Shown here in pieces: positions 32,255-42,613 of a stretch of 64,000 bases of DNA (position 1 is its first letter; each line of letters begins with the position of its first letter). The stretch comes from Thozetella sp. PMI_491. Lineage: Eukaryota > Ascomycota > Sordariomycetes > Chaetosphaeriales > Chaetosphaeriaceae. The translations under genes were made by a program, and so were the position numbers. The notes beneath the pieces were generated by a model. The model worked only from the letters and a program-made list of their open reading frames with translations. It made no database searches and had not been told where the DNA came from. Location: positions 529,523 through 593,522 of the forward strand of contig MU270041.1 of assembly GCA_021432635.1 (NCBI GenBank). Direction: 5' to 3'.

Positions 32255-33553
32255 ATGTCTTCTACACCGCCTGCCAGCCGTAGTGACTTCGAAGTCGCGA
32301 TCATCTGTGCCCTACCCACAGAGTACAACGCTGTCTCTCTTCTCTTCGACCAATTCTGGGACGATGGAGGAGACACGTATCAGCGACACGGCGGGGATTA
32401 CAATCACTACACCACGGGCCGAATAGGGAAATATAACGTTGTCCTAGCTCTACTACCGCACATGGGCAAAGCCGAAGCCGCCAGCGCCGCCGCCAGCATG
32501 CGTTCGAGCTACCAGGCACTGAAACTCGCCCTCCTCGTCGGCGTCTGCGGTGGCATTCCGGAGGCGCCTACAGGAGAGATCCTGCTAGGTGATGTGATCA
32601 TCAGCAAGTCTGTCGTGCAGTATGATTTCGGCAGGCAATACCCCGACCGATTTACACGCAAGGACACTGTCGAAGATAACCTTGGAAGGCCGAACAAGGA
32701 TATTCGCGGCCTCTTGGCCTTGTTTGAGACTGATCGTGGTATTGAACTGCTCGAGCAACGTACAGCAACCTTCCTCGAGCAGCTCCAGGCCAGGGCGAAC
32801 ACAAAACGGCGGCAAGGCAAGGATAGGTATAAATATCCTGGGACGGCCCAGGACAAGCTATTCGCACCCAACTACCGCCATAAGCACCGTGGCTCGTCCG
32901 CCTGCATCTGCAATGGCTGTGTCAACGAGACCGATCCCGTCTGCACCGAAGCCCTTAGCATGTCGTGCAATGATCTCGGATGCGAGGCGACCCACCTCGA
33001 GGCAAGGCAGCGGCTGCATGACAAGACACAGCTGGAGCAGGAAGGAAGCCTCGACGCGCAGCAACCTTTCCTGCATATTGGTGCTGTTGCATCCAGCGAC
33101 ACCGTCTTGAAGTCGGCTAGACATCGGGATACCATCGCCAGACAGGAGGGAGTGATAGCCTTCGAGATGGAGGGAGCCGGCGTGTGGGATGAAGTGCCTT
33201 GCATCATAGTCAAGGGCGTGTGCGACTATGCGGATAGCCACAAGCACAAAAGTTGGCAGGACTTTGCAGCCGCGACGGCGGCATCTGCAGCCAAGGCCAT
33301 TCTCGAACGCTACATCCAGACTGACAAGGCCGGGGACACCGCTACTATGAACAAGAGCACAGCCGGTCTTCAGCAGCCAGCCGAGCAGTTAGGACACTCT
33401 ACGACTCATTCTGGCAGAGCGGGCACCACTCAATCTCAGCAATCGCCCGCTTCTGGGACAAGTTTCGTGTTTGATGGGCCCATTACAGGCCACAACCTGG
33501 TCCTCGGCACATCCACAACGGGGGGTTCGACAACCAACAATTTCGGGACGTAG
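32255..33553 (+). CDS. PNP_UDP-domain effector with C-terminal amyloid-type motif
   Basis: Predicted 432-residue intronless protein. Residues 10 to about 350 form a nucleoside-phosphorylase-like domain as found fused to or beside fungal NLRs: FEVAIICALPTEYNAVSLLF, LLPHMGKAEAASAAASMRSS, LALLVGVCGGIPEAPTGEIL, GDVIISKSVVQYDFGRQYPD, then a Cys-rich insert (ACICNGC, SCNDLGCE). IAFEMEGAGVWDE and VKGVCDYADSHKHKSWQDFA follow. After a Gln/Ser/Thr-rich linker the last about 33 residues (TGHNLVLGTSTTGGSTTNNF) resemble the head of the receptor encoded divergently 318 bp away. In known pairs (NWD2/HET-S and others) a receptor motif nucleates amyloid folding of the effector motif. Activity of the domain (nucleoside or NAD cleavage) is inferred. 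Start: ATG 32255 (MSSTPPASRSDFEV) preferred over 32219, which would add 12 residues unlike the family. Confidence 0.9.
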   Translation: MSSTPPASRSDFEVAIICALPTEYNAVSLLFDQFWDDGGDTYQRHGGDYNHYTTGRIGKYNVVLALLPHMGKAEAASAAASMRSSYQALKLALLVGVCGGIPEAPTGEILLGDVIISKSVVQYDFGRQYPDRFTRKDTVEDNLGRPNKDIRGLLALFETDRGIELLEQRTATFLEQLQARANTKRRQGKDRYKYPGTAQDKLFAPNYRHKHRGSSACICNGCVNETDPVCTEALSMSCNDLGCEATHLEARQRLHDKTQLEQEGSLDAQQPFLHIGAVASSDTVLKSARHRDTIARQEGVIAFEMEGAGVWDEVPCIIVKGVCDYADSHKHKSWQDFAAATAASAAKAILERYIQTDKAGDTATMNKSTAGLQQPAEQLGHSTTHSGRAGTTQSQQSPASGTSFVFDGPITGHNLVLGTSTTGGSTTNNFGT

Positions 33554-34632
33554 AATGTGGTGCCCGTGACTTAGCATACACTTGCGCATTGTTGCTAGAC
33601 AGTGATTAAAAGTACTAGTTACTAGTCTATCAGGAAGGCCGGCCTAGATGAATGCGGATGCGCTATGCTTTCATGGTCTCGTATAGTTGCACCATGGCTC
33701 GGGTCTCTTGTTCAGTGGTTCTCAGCCATTCGGTCCGCCTTTGTTTTTTGGAGAAAATTGTGGCCCAATCTGATCTATTGATGCCATTATCACCAGTCTT
33801 TAGATATCAACACGCAGCAATTTTATAATAGAATGCTCCGCGTCCTACTAGTAGATACTAAATACCAATCTCTTTATCAGAAGCAAGCACAGTGTGAGCT
33901 ACAACGGTGAATACAGTGCGCAGCTCGAAAATTCCTACTCAAGTGAAGCCCGAAGTCTGATCATGGCCTAGCGCTGGAGCAGTGTGACCACTGAATGTTA
34001 ACTTGGTTTGTCAAAGTACTTATAGCACAGTGCAAGCCAAGGCCGCGAATGCTACATGGGCGGGTGGGACAATTCCTTGAGATGAGTCAAAGATTGGCTT
34101 CACAGCTCGACCGCATCCAGCCGAAGCCACCCGGCGGTAGGGACTGCAGTCTCATTGTGATATTACGCCGAGCCGCTGCAAATCTAGCAGTCGGCGTGAC
34201 TCATATTAAGACCAAGCTCGGGTTCTCCTCCGGCGGTTTTTACCACCTCTCCGTTCCGTCCCGGTAATGTATGGCCATATTTTGCCGTAGACCAAGCGCA
34301 GACAAGGCAGGCAGCATACACCCGAGCTAGACTAGGGGTAATAGGTGCTATCTCTACCTTGCAGTTCGCAAGGCATCTAGTACCTATCCATCGGGACCAA
34401 GCAGCTGTGCTTGACGGGCCACCTCGTTCGGGCAAGATCATCCTCGTCACAATGGGCTCCGGGTCGACTGCGAACCGGCTATGCGCGCGGTCTCTAGTCG
34501 TCCAGGCACAGCGTCGCGCCATATCCTCATGATCTCCCTCTCTCTTCATGCATGGGTTCGCATGGAACGCCGCAACGCCTAGCAATGCCACTCCAGCCCG
34601 CTCTCCAAGGTCAAATATACAAGAAAACAGGT
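33554..34632. other. Intergenic, about 1.1 kb
   Basis: No gene recognised. A 135-codon minus-strand frame (34184-34591) has no family features. Confidence 0.45.
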
Positions 34633-36075
34633 TTAAAATCTAGTCGACTGTTAGCAGCGGTAGAAAAGCAGAGGGTTCGAACGACCGGGTGATGACTTAC
34701 CGAATCTCGTAGCTACCAGCCCTCGTCATATAACGAACCCACTTGACGCTGGAGTAGTTGCTCTTCTCGAATACCTTCAGGTACCGGACGAGCAGACCTG
34801 AACTTGTGAACATGAGCAGGCTAAAACTCAAGTTCAGTGGGGGCCGGCTCCAGGCCTTCTGGTTGGTCATGCTTGTCAACTCGGCCTCGGCACTGAGCAC
34901 GAACTCGCTCTGGCCGGTGAAGCGGCCGATCTTCCAGACGATATTGTTCTCGGAAGGCTCGTACTTGGCCTTGCCCTGGGTGCAGCGCTCGCTGATGCGT
35001 GCCGTGTTAAGGGGCGTGGGGATGCGGACAACGACGTTCGTGGCGAAAAGCTTGGAGCCGAAGTTGGCGCGCACGCCGATGCTGTACTCGACCTTCGTCT
35101 TGCCGACCTCGTTGACGATAGCGTGCACTTTGAAGGGGAGGTTGACATTCTCGGTGGCGCGGTAGCGCATCAGCTCGAACTCACCGTCGGGCGGCACGAA
35201 GCTGATGATGCGGTCGCTGTCGAACTTCCCAAGCTTGACGCACTGGTGGAATTGGCAGTCCTCGAGCGTGACACTGCCCGCGGCCGCCTTAGTCGCCTTG
35301 CTTCCCATGCGGTTGCCGCTAGGCAGGGTGAGCATGCCATCGTTGTCCAGTAGCAGGCGATCGTTGAGGCCGAACTTGCACTCGGGGGTGCCGCTGAGGT
35401 AGGCGCGCATGATGATCTGGCCGGTGACGTCGGCGCGCAGCACGGAGCCGGTCGCACTCATCAAAAGGTTCACGTCCTCGATGACGTCGACAAAGGCCTC
35501 ATTCTTGCGATATTTGACGTCGGCCTTGCGCCACGACAGTGCACCGGTGGCCTGCATGGTGATCTTGGCTGATTCCTCTGCGGCCCGCTCCGACTTAACA
35601 CCCTCAGTGGTGATGTACATCTTCAGCGTGTCGGTCTCGGTGTTCTGGGGGTATCCAAAATCGATGATCTCTGGGAGCGCGCGGGGCGGTCAGCGTGGGT
35701 CAATTCGGGGATTGGGGAAAAGGGACGAGGAAGCTCACCATCTAGCAGCTCGTAAACGAGCACGAAGTTGTTCTTGACGGCCTCCTCATCGAACTTGCCG
35801 AAGTAGCCGCGGCCCAGCTGGATCAGGCGATAGAGGAACTCGAAGACCAGGGCAGCATTGGCGTTGCTCTTGGTGATGGCCACCAGGTAGATGTTCTCGT
35901 GCTTGACATGGCTGAAGGTGGTGCTGCCGAGCGTCAGAATGGGCGAGCGCACCTGGGCATTGCTAATGACTTGGATGCGGAAGACGTCCGCAAGACGTGG
36001 TCGGCAGTCGTTCCGGAAGGCGCGAAAGATGAGGTTCTCGCCCTTCTGATTGAACACAAGGATTCCTGACAGCAT
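34633..36075 (-). CDS. apm4: AP-2 complex subunit mu (clathrin adaptor)
   Basis: Predicted 437-residue medium chain of the AP-2 adaptor, which binds cargo Tyr motifs and PIP2 in clathrin endocytosis at the plasma membrane. Exons: 35739-36075, 34701-35670, 34633-34639. The longin-like N-terminus reads [40 protein letters not shown] and QNTETDTLKMYITTEG are the diagnostic hinge; WRKADVKYRKNEAFVDVIED starts the mu-homology domain; ending VKWVRYMTRAGSYEIR. Read without the last splice, the protein stops after EIR. Splicing GTAAGT (34700) to TAG (34640) adds Phe and a stop, giving SYEIRF as in other fungi, via a 7-nt last exon. A core housekeeping gene between accessory neighbours. Confidence 0.93.
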
Positions 36076-37724
36076 CCTGAACCGAGGGATTCGAGGGGGG
36101 CGGAGAGGCGCTTGGGGGCGGTGCGAGATGAGGTCGGAGCGGCCAAAACGGGGTTCGAGGCGGAGGAGGGATATCCTTCTCGGGCGCCTGTGGGGTGAAT
36201 ATCTGTTTGGGGCCAAGTCTGATCTGCCCGCCGCTCGGAGATGCACCGGGAAGGCGGTGAGCGAAAAGCTCCAGGAAAGTGGAATCTGCCGCCCCACCAA
36301 AGCTCTCCCGATTAGGATTACCTAACTAAATGGCCGAGCTCAGCACCGTTATGAGCAGGTGCCACAGCCGACGCCAGCTTATGCGAGCAGAAGCATTGTG
36401 AAAATGTACGAAGGGACCTACGTTCTAAAGTACCTTGCCGTCTTGCATATCTCGATCGTAGGCTCATCCGTGTTCAGTCTCGTCCAGAAAATATTCTTCA
36501 CGGCATACCGCTTGAACCCTCACATACACGGAATTGCATGGGGTCGAAATTCGGAAAACATCGAGCCACCAACTGTTGTTTTCCAGACTTAGGTATGTGC
36601 CAGAAGTTGAAATTATGACCTGTCTTGGTCGTCGTTTGGCGCAGAGGTTTTTTCAAGCTAGAGATAGGCTTAACTGAAGCTGCACGTAATAGATGTGATC
36701 CTAGTCTGGGCCGGAGCTACCAACAACGGCTACAAAGGGTGTCAAAATAACGATAGCTATACACAGATATTACAAGATGGCTAGGGTTGCATATCCATGG
36801 TATATATCTATGTTCCCAGTCTAGCCCAGATGACACGAATCTGTAGCTTGGAACTGGTGAGCAGTAAAACACAATTCAACAGGCACTCGGATCCATCTTG
36901 CAAAATATTGCTGTAGGGGATTATGGATTTTAACGAACTTGAGATATATGCTGTGTTATCCGCGACAGGACATCTCTTCGCAATTTCGCAGCAGAGGCCG
37001 AAAGACAGTACTTGTTCAGTGTCTAAATACGTCTAGGAGACAGAGCATCTAGCAACAGCAGCGGGGCAGCCTAGCATATCCTTTGGGTTCGGGCGAGCAA
37101 GACAAGAAAGTATTAGCCTCGGAAGGCGGCGCCGAGCTGCAGTAGCATCAAGCATCTACCTTAAAGGCACTCAATATCACCACTCGAGGGTCGTTCGGTT
37201 TCTCTGCCGATTTGCCGAATACTCTAGCTCATAGAAGTCACAATAGAGATACGGGGCATATGACTTTGTTCCATGTTCTAGAAGCGCTATTAGGCGGATA
37301 TACCCTGGATCGACGCTGCTGATGCTATTTTTAAGCCGGCCGCCTGAAATGGGTGTTGCCGCTCCGAGGCGACAAGCCAACCCAGGTCGCGATAACGAGC
37401 AGCCGGCTCCCGGCCGTAGTCAACGGACATCCTCGACCCAGAAGCTGGGCGAGCCTCCAAATACCAAGACCTATCAAGGGCGAGCGTGTAGTGTCTATTT
37501 CAGAGCGCCCGATCTCATTCGCCAGCGCCGCCTATGGGGAAACTGCCGAGCCATAGCCACGTCGGATAATATCCGAAGGGCAATCAAGCTCCGCGCCAAA
37601 GGTGGGACCTATAAGTGTGGACGAAGCCCGGCTCGGCCCATGGCTCGCCTGCTGCAGCCTCCAGCCCCGAAGATTGCACACGTCGTGGCCCTTGGTACTG
37701 CTCGAGAAGAAGAAACACGTCAAG
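36076..37724. other. Intergenic, about 1.65 kb
   Basis: No gene recognised. Contains AP-2 mu leader, then AT-richer sequence (36580-37050) with short frames, and a GC-rich leader for the DUF8021 gene (37330-37724). Confidence 0.5.
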
Positions 37725-38573
37725 ATGCGAGGCCTCATTACCCTTATGCTGAGCGCGGCTGCCCTCGCGGCGGACTGCACGCGGGAGTCGCTCAAGGCCG
37801 GCACGGACGCGCTGCTCGCAGCGCAGACGGCCGGTGATCCCAGCCTGCTGAAGCCGGTAGCGGCCAGCCTGGCTTACAGTGAGAACTTCAAAGCCGCCAC
37901 GCTGGCGACTGGCGCCCTAGCCACGGCCATGAAGATCGACCACAGCCGAAGCTCGCTCGACACGACGCAGTGTGCCACCTTCACCGAGATCATTGTGTCG
38001 ACCGGGGCGAAGCCGGCCGTCATCGGCGTGCAGATGCGCTGGACCGGCGACAGCATCTCCAAGATCGAGACTCTGGTCACGGCGCAGGGCGACTGGCTCT
38101 TCAACGTCACGGGCACGCTGTACTGGGCTTCACGCGAGGACTGGGGCACCATCCCCGAGGGCAAGCGCGACGACCGCAAGACCATCCAGGCGGCCGCCGA
38201 CGCTTACTGCGACATCTTCAGCGATAAGAGCGTCCAGGTGCCGTGGGGCCACCCCTGCGCGCGCCTCGAGGGCGGCTCCTACACAGGCAACGGCGGCGCC
38301 AACGACAAGTGCGACGTCGGCATCCCCAGCGGCGTTAGCCTGACGGACCGCCGCTATGTCATCGACGAGACGGTCGGCGCCGTCGACATTATGATGAGCT
38401 TCGCCAACATCCCCGACAGCCATGAGTTCCGCGTCGAGGGTGGGAAGCTGCGCTTCGTCCACACCATGACTGTCATGACGGCGCGGGGCGGCGGGAGCAG
38501 CACCGGCAAGGGCAAGGGGAAGGGAAAAGGGACGGCGGCTACGAGGAGCATCCAGAAAGAGCTGCATGCTTGA
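37725..38573 (+). CDS. Secreted DUF8021-type protein
   Basis: Predicted secreted protein of 282 residues, intronless, ATG at 37725. Signal peptide MRGLITLMLSAAALAADC. The body follows the DUF8021 pattern: SLKAGTDALLAAQTAGDPSL, then KIDHSRSSLDTTQCATFTEI, VIGVQMRW, GDWLFNVTGTLYWASREDW, QAAADAYCDIFSDKSVQVPW, GHPCARLEGGSYTGNGGAND and DRRYVIDETVGAVDIMMSFA. Four Cys are spaced as in the family. The fold is probably SnoaL-like; biochemical role unknown. The C-terminus carries an unusual Gly/Lys repeat (GKGKGKGKG at about residues 263-271), coded by GGCAAGGGCAAGGGG repeats. Such proteins are often secreted and co-expressed with cell-wall enzymes; this is general, not shown here. Confidence 0.85.
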   Translation: MRGLITLMLSAAALAADCTRESLKAGTDALLAAQTAGDPSLLKPVAASLAYSENFKAATLATGALATAMKIDHSRSSLDTTQCATFTEIIVSTGAKPAVIGVQMRWTGDSISKIETLVTAQGDWLFNVTGTLYWASREDWGTIPEGKRDDRKTIQAAADAYCDIFSDKSVQVPWGHPCARLEGGSYTGNGGANDKCDVGIPSGVSLTDRRYVIDETVGAVDIMMSFANIPDSHEFRVEGGKLRFVHTMTVMTARGGGSSTGKGKGKGKGTAATRSIQKELHA

Positions 38574-39309
38574 GGCGCCATTTAACGAGCACACCTCCGG
38601 GGTGGGACCTATAGGGTCGCTGGGGTGCTAGTTTGGACGCAGCTCGTCGAGATACGCTGGGTTGGATCTGCTGTACATAGAGGGCCTCCAATTGTGACAA
38701 AAATATTACGTCTACTTGTTTCACAAAGATGTTAGTTCGGTCCATACCAGTGGACAATAATTTAGCGACTCATCTGCCTGTCGGTGATCTTATTGTGATA
38801 CGACTGCTACAGCTAGAAGCGAAACCGGCATCCGCTATACATTCTTTTGAAGTGTTTAAGCACGCACTAGCCATACTTCAGAGACGGTAAGGCACAGTGT
38901 GACGCTAACGACAAACGCTGACATTTGTCCGCTTTTCGCATGCTGACATTGTGTGCCACAAGTATCATTGCAGTACTACCTCAGTGCTATGAGGCGGAGA
39001 CGATACAGAGGGATCCTTGCCTGGTACGAGGATATTTCAGCGGACAGCGTAGATTTCTCCTTCGTTCCAAGAGCTCCCAGAGTATACTTCTGAAGCACAC
39101 CAGCGTAACACTGCCAATCACGACGCTCCGAGTAGGCGGGCGTCAACGCCACCAAAATGCCTAACGTGTGGGGTTGGTGATTCAGCTGGAGAGGTTCAGC
39201 TAGTTAGAGAAATTCAGCTGGAAAGATTCAGCTGGAAAACACCTCAACAAATTCTCCTCTTTTCAAGTTCAGCAACACGATTGACAAGCAATTTTACTTG
39301 ATTGCAACC
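38574..39309. other. Intergenic, upstream of the HET gene
   Basis: No gene. Ends with a cluster of TTCAGCT repeats described separately. Confidence 0.5.
39182..39238 (+). promoter_or_regulatory. Cluster of four TTCAGCT repeats (CAGCTG E-boxes) before the HET gene
   Basis: TTCAGCT occurs at 39182, 39196, 39214 and 39228; three copies extend to CAGCTGGA, an E-box (CANNTG). They lie 76-128 bp before the ATG at 39310. Four copies in 57 bp is far above chance and suggests a regulator site or an expanded short repeat. Confidence 0.4.
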
Positions 39310-41691
39310 ATGAATACATCCCGCAAAAGTCTCGAAGTCGCACCTGCCGAAGACGTCACTTCGTCGACTCCCAGCCCACCTGAAGACGAAACCCAAGATG
39401 AGGGCGGCATTTGGTCAATCGACCCAATCCACCAGCCAGGCATGCTGCCTGGCGTGCCAATTGAGTCACTTCCTGAGTTTGAATACGGCCCCCAGCTACC
39501 CGAAGGACACATCCGTGTCTTGGTTCTCGCGCCGAGAAGGGAAGAGGAATCGTTCGAGGACCGGAACTGGCTTCTCGCATGTGATCTCCTATCCAACTGG
39601 AACCAATACACGGCCGTCTCCTATACTTGGGGAGACCCCACCAAGACGCACAAGATTCGCTGCAACGGGAAGTCCCTTGCCGTTACCGAAACCGTATATG
39701 AAGCCCTGACCAACCTCGGACGCCTTTTCGAAGGCGCCGGCACTATTCCCATGGTCTGGATCGACGCTTTGTGTATAAACCAGGGCCATTTTGGGGAACG
39801 GGAAGAACAGGTCAAGATGATGAGGGATATCTATCGAGCTGCCCACAACACTTTTGTTTGGCTTCCGGTTGGGCGGAATGCGAGCGACAAAGAGTTGGAG
39901 CAGATCGACAAGGCTTTCGATAGCATGGTGATGCTAGGTGAGATGTATCAAGTCGATCAGTTCAAAGAGATGGTGGTTCAGGGCAAATTGAGCTTCGACA
40001 CACTGGACCACATGAAATACGGGGACATGGAGCTCAGAGTGCCGTGGGAGAACCGCGGTGGGATGAAAAAGCTGTTCACCCAGTCTTGGTTTGAGCGTAT
40101 TTGGGTTTGCCAAGAGGTTGCTGTGTCAAAAGCGCCAATTGTCTTCGATGGCATTCATGTGGGCCCATGGGAGGTGTTTGCCGACAACGCCGAAATTGCG
40201 CAGCACCTCGGCGGGTTGGACAACTACATCAAATGGTCAAGTAATGAGGTTAGCACGGATGACACGTTTATAGCGAACGTTTGTCAGCTGGAAAGCTTCA
40301 GAAAACGGGTCGGGGAGGGAGCAACGACAGGCTTGCTGGAACTACTCCACGCAACGGCCAACTTTCAGTCAACAGAACCACTCGACCGTGTCTATGGACT
40401 GCTTGGGCTCATCACCGAGGAGCAAGACCGTGACATTGTCACATCGCTTCTTGATTATACCATGGCTCCCTACATGCTGTACCTCAACGTGGCCGTCAAC
40501 CACATCATTCAGCATGGAACGTTGGACATCCTGCATCTCGTCGCGCCGGTTCACTTTGATCCTGCCGGGAAGTGGCTCTCCATCGTCCCAAATCTCGCTT
40601 CATCAAACAACCGCAAAAGGGCCATTGGTACCTTTCAGAGTAGGAATGAGTGGAAGTACCACGCCTCACTGGATACCCAGCCGGAACTTAAGATTGACGG
40701 AAAATCGCCCGAGGCAGGCAAGTTTATCAGGATCATCGATGCTAACGAGATGTCTCTTGGCGGGTTCATTCTCGATACCGTTTCCCGGACAAGCCAGATG
40801 CTCGACTCCGCGGGAATGAGCATGAAATCCATGATGACCTGGTTTCAAGTTGCCATGTACAGCTCTTCCTGCGTTAGGTATATCCCCGGCGGCGTGATGC
40901 GTCGTCATCTCGATTACATCGCCTCCCGAGCCAAGGCCGTCGAAGAACTTTCCTCAAATGAGAATAGCGAGCCAGTTGCATCAAATACAGAGGAGAAACT
41001 ACCGGAGAAAATCGACCCCGAGATCCTTAAGTTGCTGGAAAACGTCAAGCTCGGTCCAGACGGGAAGCCACTGGGCGACGACGAGTCTGGCGACGACGAG
41101 TCCGGTCCTGAGGCGGGTCCCGACGACCAGAACGAACAGAGCCCAGCGAGCAAGGCTGTCGTGCCGGCAAAGAAATCATCATCCAGGGATCTTGGAGGTG
41201 AGATCTACCCCGGTGGCAAAGAAATCTACGGTTCCGCCTTCTGGCGAACTCTCATCGGCAACCGGGATCCCCGCCAACACGATCACAACATAAAGCCCAA
41301 TGCAGAAGTTGCCGAAAGGTTCTTTAAGCCGTGGTCACAGCTGTTATTTGCCGATGACGGCGAGTTTATGAGTCAATCTTGGATGCATGAGTGGAGCAAA
41401 GAGCACTCGGGGTTCTCCGGTGACAAGGCCGTGACGACGTTTGCCAAGTGGGTGGAGGATGTGTCACTGGGAAGAAAGATGTTTCGGACTGAAAAGGGTT
41501 ACATTGGCACAGCGCCAGTGACGATTCAGGATGGGGACCTGATCTGTGTGCTGAAGGGCGGGCAGACGCCGTATGCGCTGAGGAGAGAAGAGGAGGGGTA
41601 TCGGTTCATTGGGGCGTGCTATGTGCATGGGGTGATGGACGGGGAGGTGATGGGCATGGGGCTTGAGGAGGTTGCGTTTGTGTTTGTGTAA
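39310..41691 (+). CDS. HET (heterokaryon incompatibility) domain protein
   Basis: Predicted 793-residue intronless protein with an N-proximal HET domain (about residues 98-270): QYTAVSYTWGDPTKTHKIRC, VWIDALCINQGHFGEREEQV, MMRDIYRAAHNTFVWLPVG, and later FERIWVCQEVAVSK. HET domains are TIR-related and trigger cell death on non-self fusion. LDRVYGLLGLITEE is the typical downstream block. An acidic low-complexity linker (about residues 560-625) contains two tandem GDDES units followed by GPEAGPDDQNEQSP. The C-terminal part ends with QDGDLICVLKGGQTPYALR and EEGYRFIGACYVHGVMDGEV, the usual tail. Start: a frame-continuing ATG lies 4 codons upstream (39298); 39310 is chosen for its CAACCATGA context, but either is possible. 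Confidence 0.92.
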   Translation: MNTSRKSLEVAPAEDVTSSTPSPPEDETQDEGGIWSIDPIHQPGMLPGVPIESLPEFEYGPQLPEGHIRVLVLAPRREEESFEDRNWLLACDLLSNWNQYTAVSYTWGDPTKTHKIRCNGKSLAVTETVYEALTNLGRLFEGAGTIPMVWIDALCINQGHFGEREEQVKMMRDIYRAAHNTFVWLPVGRNASDKELEQIDKAFDSMVMLGEMYQVDQFKEMVVQGKLSFDTLDHMKYGDMELRVPWENRGGMKKLFTQSWFERIWVCQEVAVSKAPIVFDGIHVGPWEVFADNAEIAQHLGGLDNYIKWSSNEVSTDDTFIANVCQLESFRKRVGEGATTGLLELLHATANFQSTEPLDRVYGLLGLITEEQDRDIVTSLLDYTMAPYMLYLNVAVNHIIQHGTLDILHLVAPVHFDPAGKWLSIVPNLASSNNRKRAIGTFQSRNEWKYHASLDTQPELKIDGKSPEAGKFIRIIDANEMSLGGFILDTVSRTSQMLDSAGMSMKSMMTWFQVAMYSSSCVRYIPGGVMRRHLDYIASRAKAVEELSSNENSEPVASNTEEKLPEKIDPEILKLLENVKLGPDGKPLGDDESGDDESGPEAGPDDQNEQSPASKAVVPAKKSSSRDLGGEIYPGGKEIYGSAFWRTLIGNRDPRQHDHNIKPNAEVAERFFKPWSQLLFADDGEFMSQSWMHEWSKEHSGFSGDKAVTTFAKWVEDVSLGRKMFRTEKGYIGTAPVTIQDGDLICVLKGGQTPYALRREEEGYRFIGACYVHGVMDGEVMGMGLEEVAFVFV

Positions 41692-42386
41692 GGATTCGAG
41701 CAGGATGGGAGAGAAGATATCTGGAAACTCTTCGCTTGCACCTGGTTGCTGTTGTAACAAATGCTCTCGAGGGGGACTTCTAAAGTTAGACGCGAGGATC
41801 AAAAGCAGCAATACCGGCTAGCTTTTGATCTTAGACTGGATAGAGGTTTTGATCTTGAGCTAGTTCACGAGAACAACGACGCTCGGTTCTATACTGAGCG
41901 ATTGTTGCTAGAGACTGTAGCATGTCGCCATGTTCATGATGTATACAAATTTCTTGATCAGTACAACAAGTCGCAGAGACTGTTGGTAGAATGCCAACTC
42001 GCTCTAACAGCTAATTAATGTAAATACCAGCTCGGCGGACGTGCAAGCGACGGGACACCAATTTCGCTCCTAACTGTAGAAGGACTATTAAAGAGGAGAT
42101 TAGCGGCTCCTAGAGCTCTTCTAGCGAGCAGGACCGAGAGCTATCTACCCGCAATCGTAATAGAGGCTAATTAGAGCTTCTACTCGTATTAGGAAGGAGG
42201 TGGTATACATTCCGGGACGCGTCACTCGGCCCGGCAATGGCGAGGGCGATGACGAAATCCAGTCGCATAGCTCGCCAAACTCGCTTCAGCATTTTGGGAC
42301 CAGTCGTATCTCCGGGCCTTCTCCGTGACAGCGGGGTCCCGTTCAGGTCCCGCATCCCCTGCCGATTGGAAGCCATCGGCGCGGGG

Positions 42387-42400
42387 CCTCGGCGCCGAGG
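42387..42400. promoter_or_regulatory. Perfect 14-bp palindrome CCTCGGCGCCGAGG
   Basis: An inverted repeat with CGG/CCG half-sites, 86 bp before the TATA box of the O-methyltransferase. Zn2Cys6 regulators bind such CGG palindromes, so it may be an operator; no direct evidence. Confidence 0.3.
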
Positions 42401-42485
42401 GCTCAACTAGCCGCCCTGGTGCCAGGTGAATCGCGGCTGGCAGCAGCTCGTCGCGAGAAGTGGCACTGGGCCGTCTCTGGCGTGC

Positions 42486-42493
42486 TATATAAA
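42486..42493 (+). promoter_or_regulatory. TATA box (TATATAAA) of the O-methyltransferase gene
   Basis: Consensus TATATAAA 121 bp before the ATG at 42614, leaving about 90 bp for a leader. The best core-promoter match in the window. Confidence 0.6.
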
Positions 42494-42613
42494 GCGACCG
42501 GCCATGCCTCTTCTAGGTAAGGAAGAAAGTTTTGACCACACCGCTGAGCTACTGCTTGCACTCGCGCTTGAAGCACGCACCTCTCCGCTGCAAACCAACA
42601 TCAACAGACCAAC

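Larger units (their letters stand above)
41692..42613. other. Intergenic, HET gene to O-methyltransferase
   Basis: No intact gene. An 85-codon frame (41761-42018) has no recognisable features. From about 42010 to 42200 the sequence is rich in CTAG/AGCT words, like a degraded repeat. The promoter of the O-methyltransferase occupies the end. Confidence 0.45.

Noticed and set aside
34184-34591. 135-codon minus-strand frame
   Set aside because: No recognisable motif; composition typical of chance frames in GC-balanced DNA.
34655-34690. tRNA-like GGTTCGAAC near 34675
   Set aside because: No matching stems or acceptor arm; it lies in the last intron of AP-2 mu.
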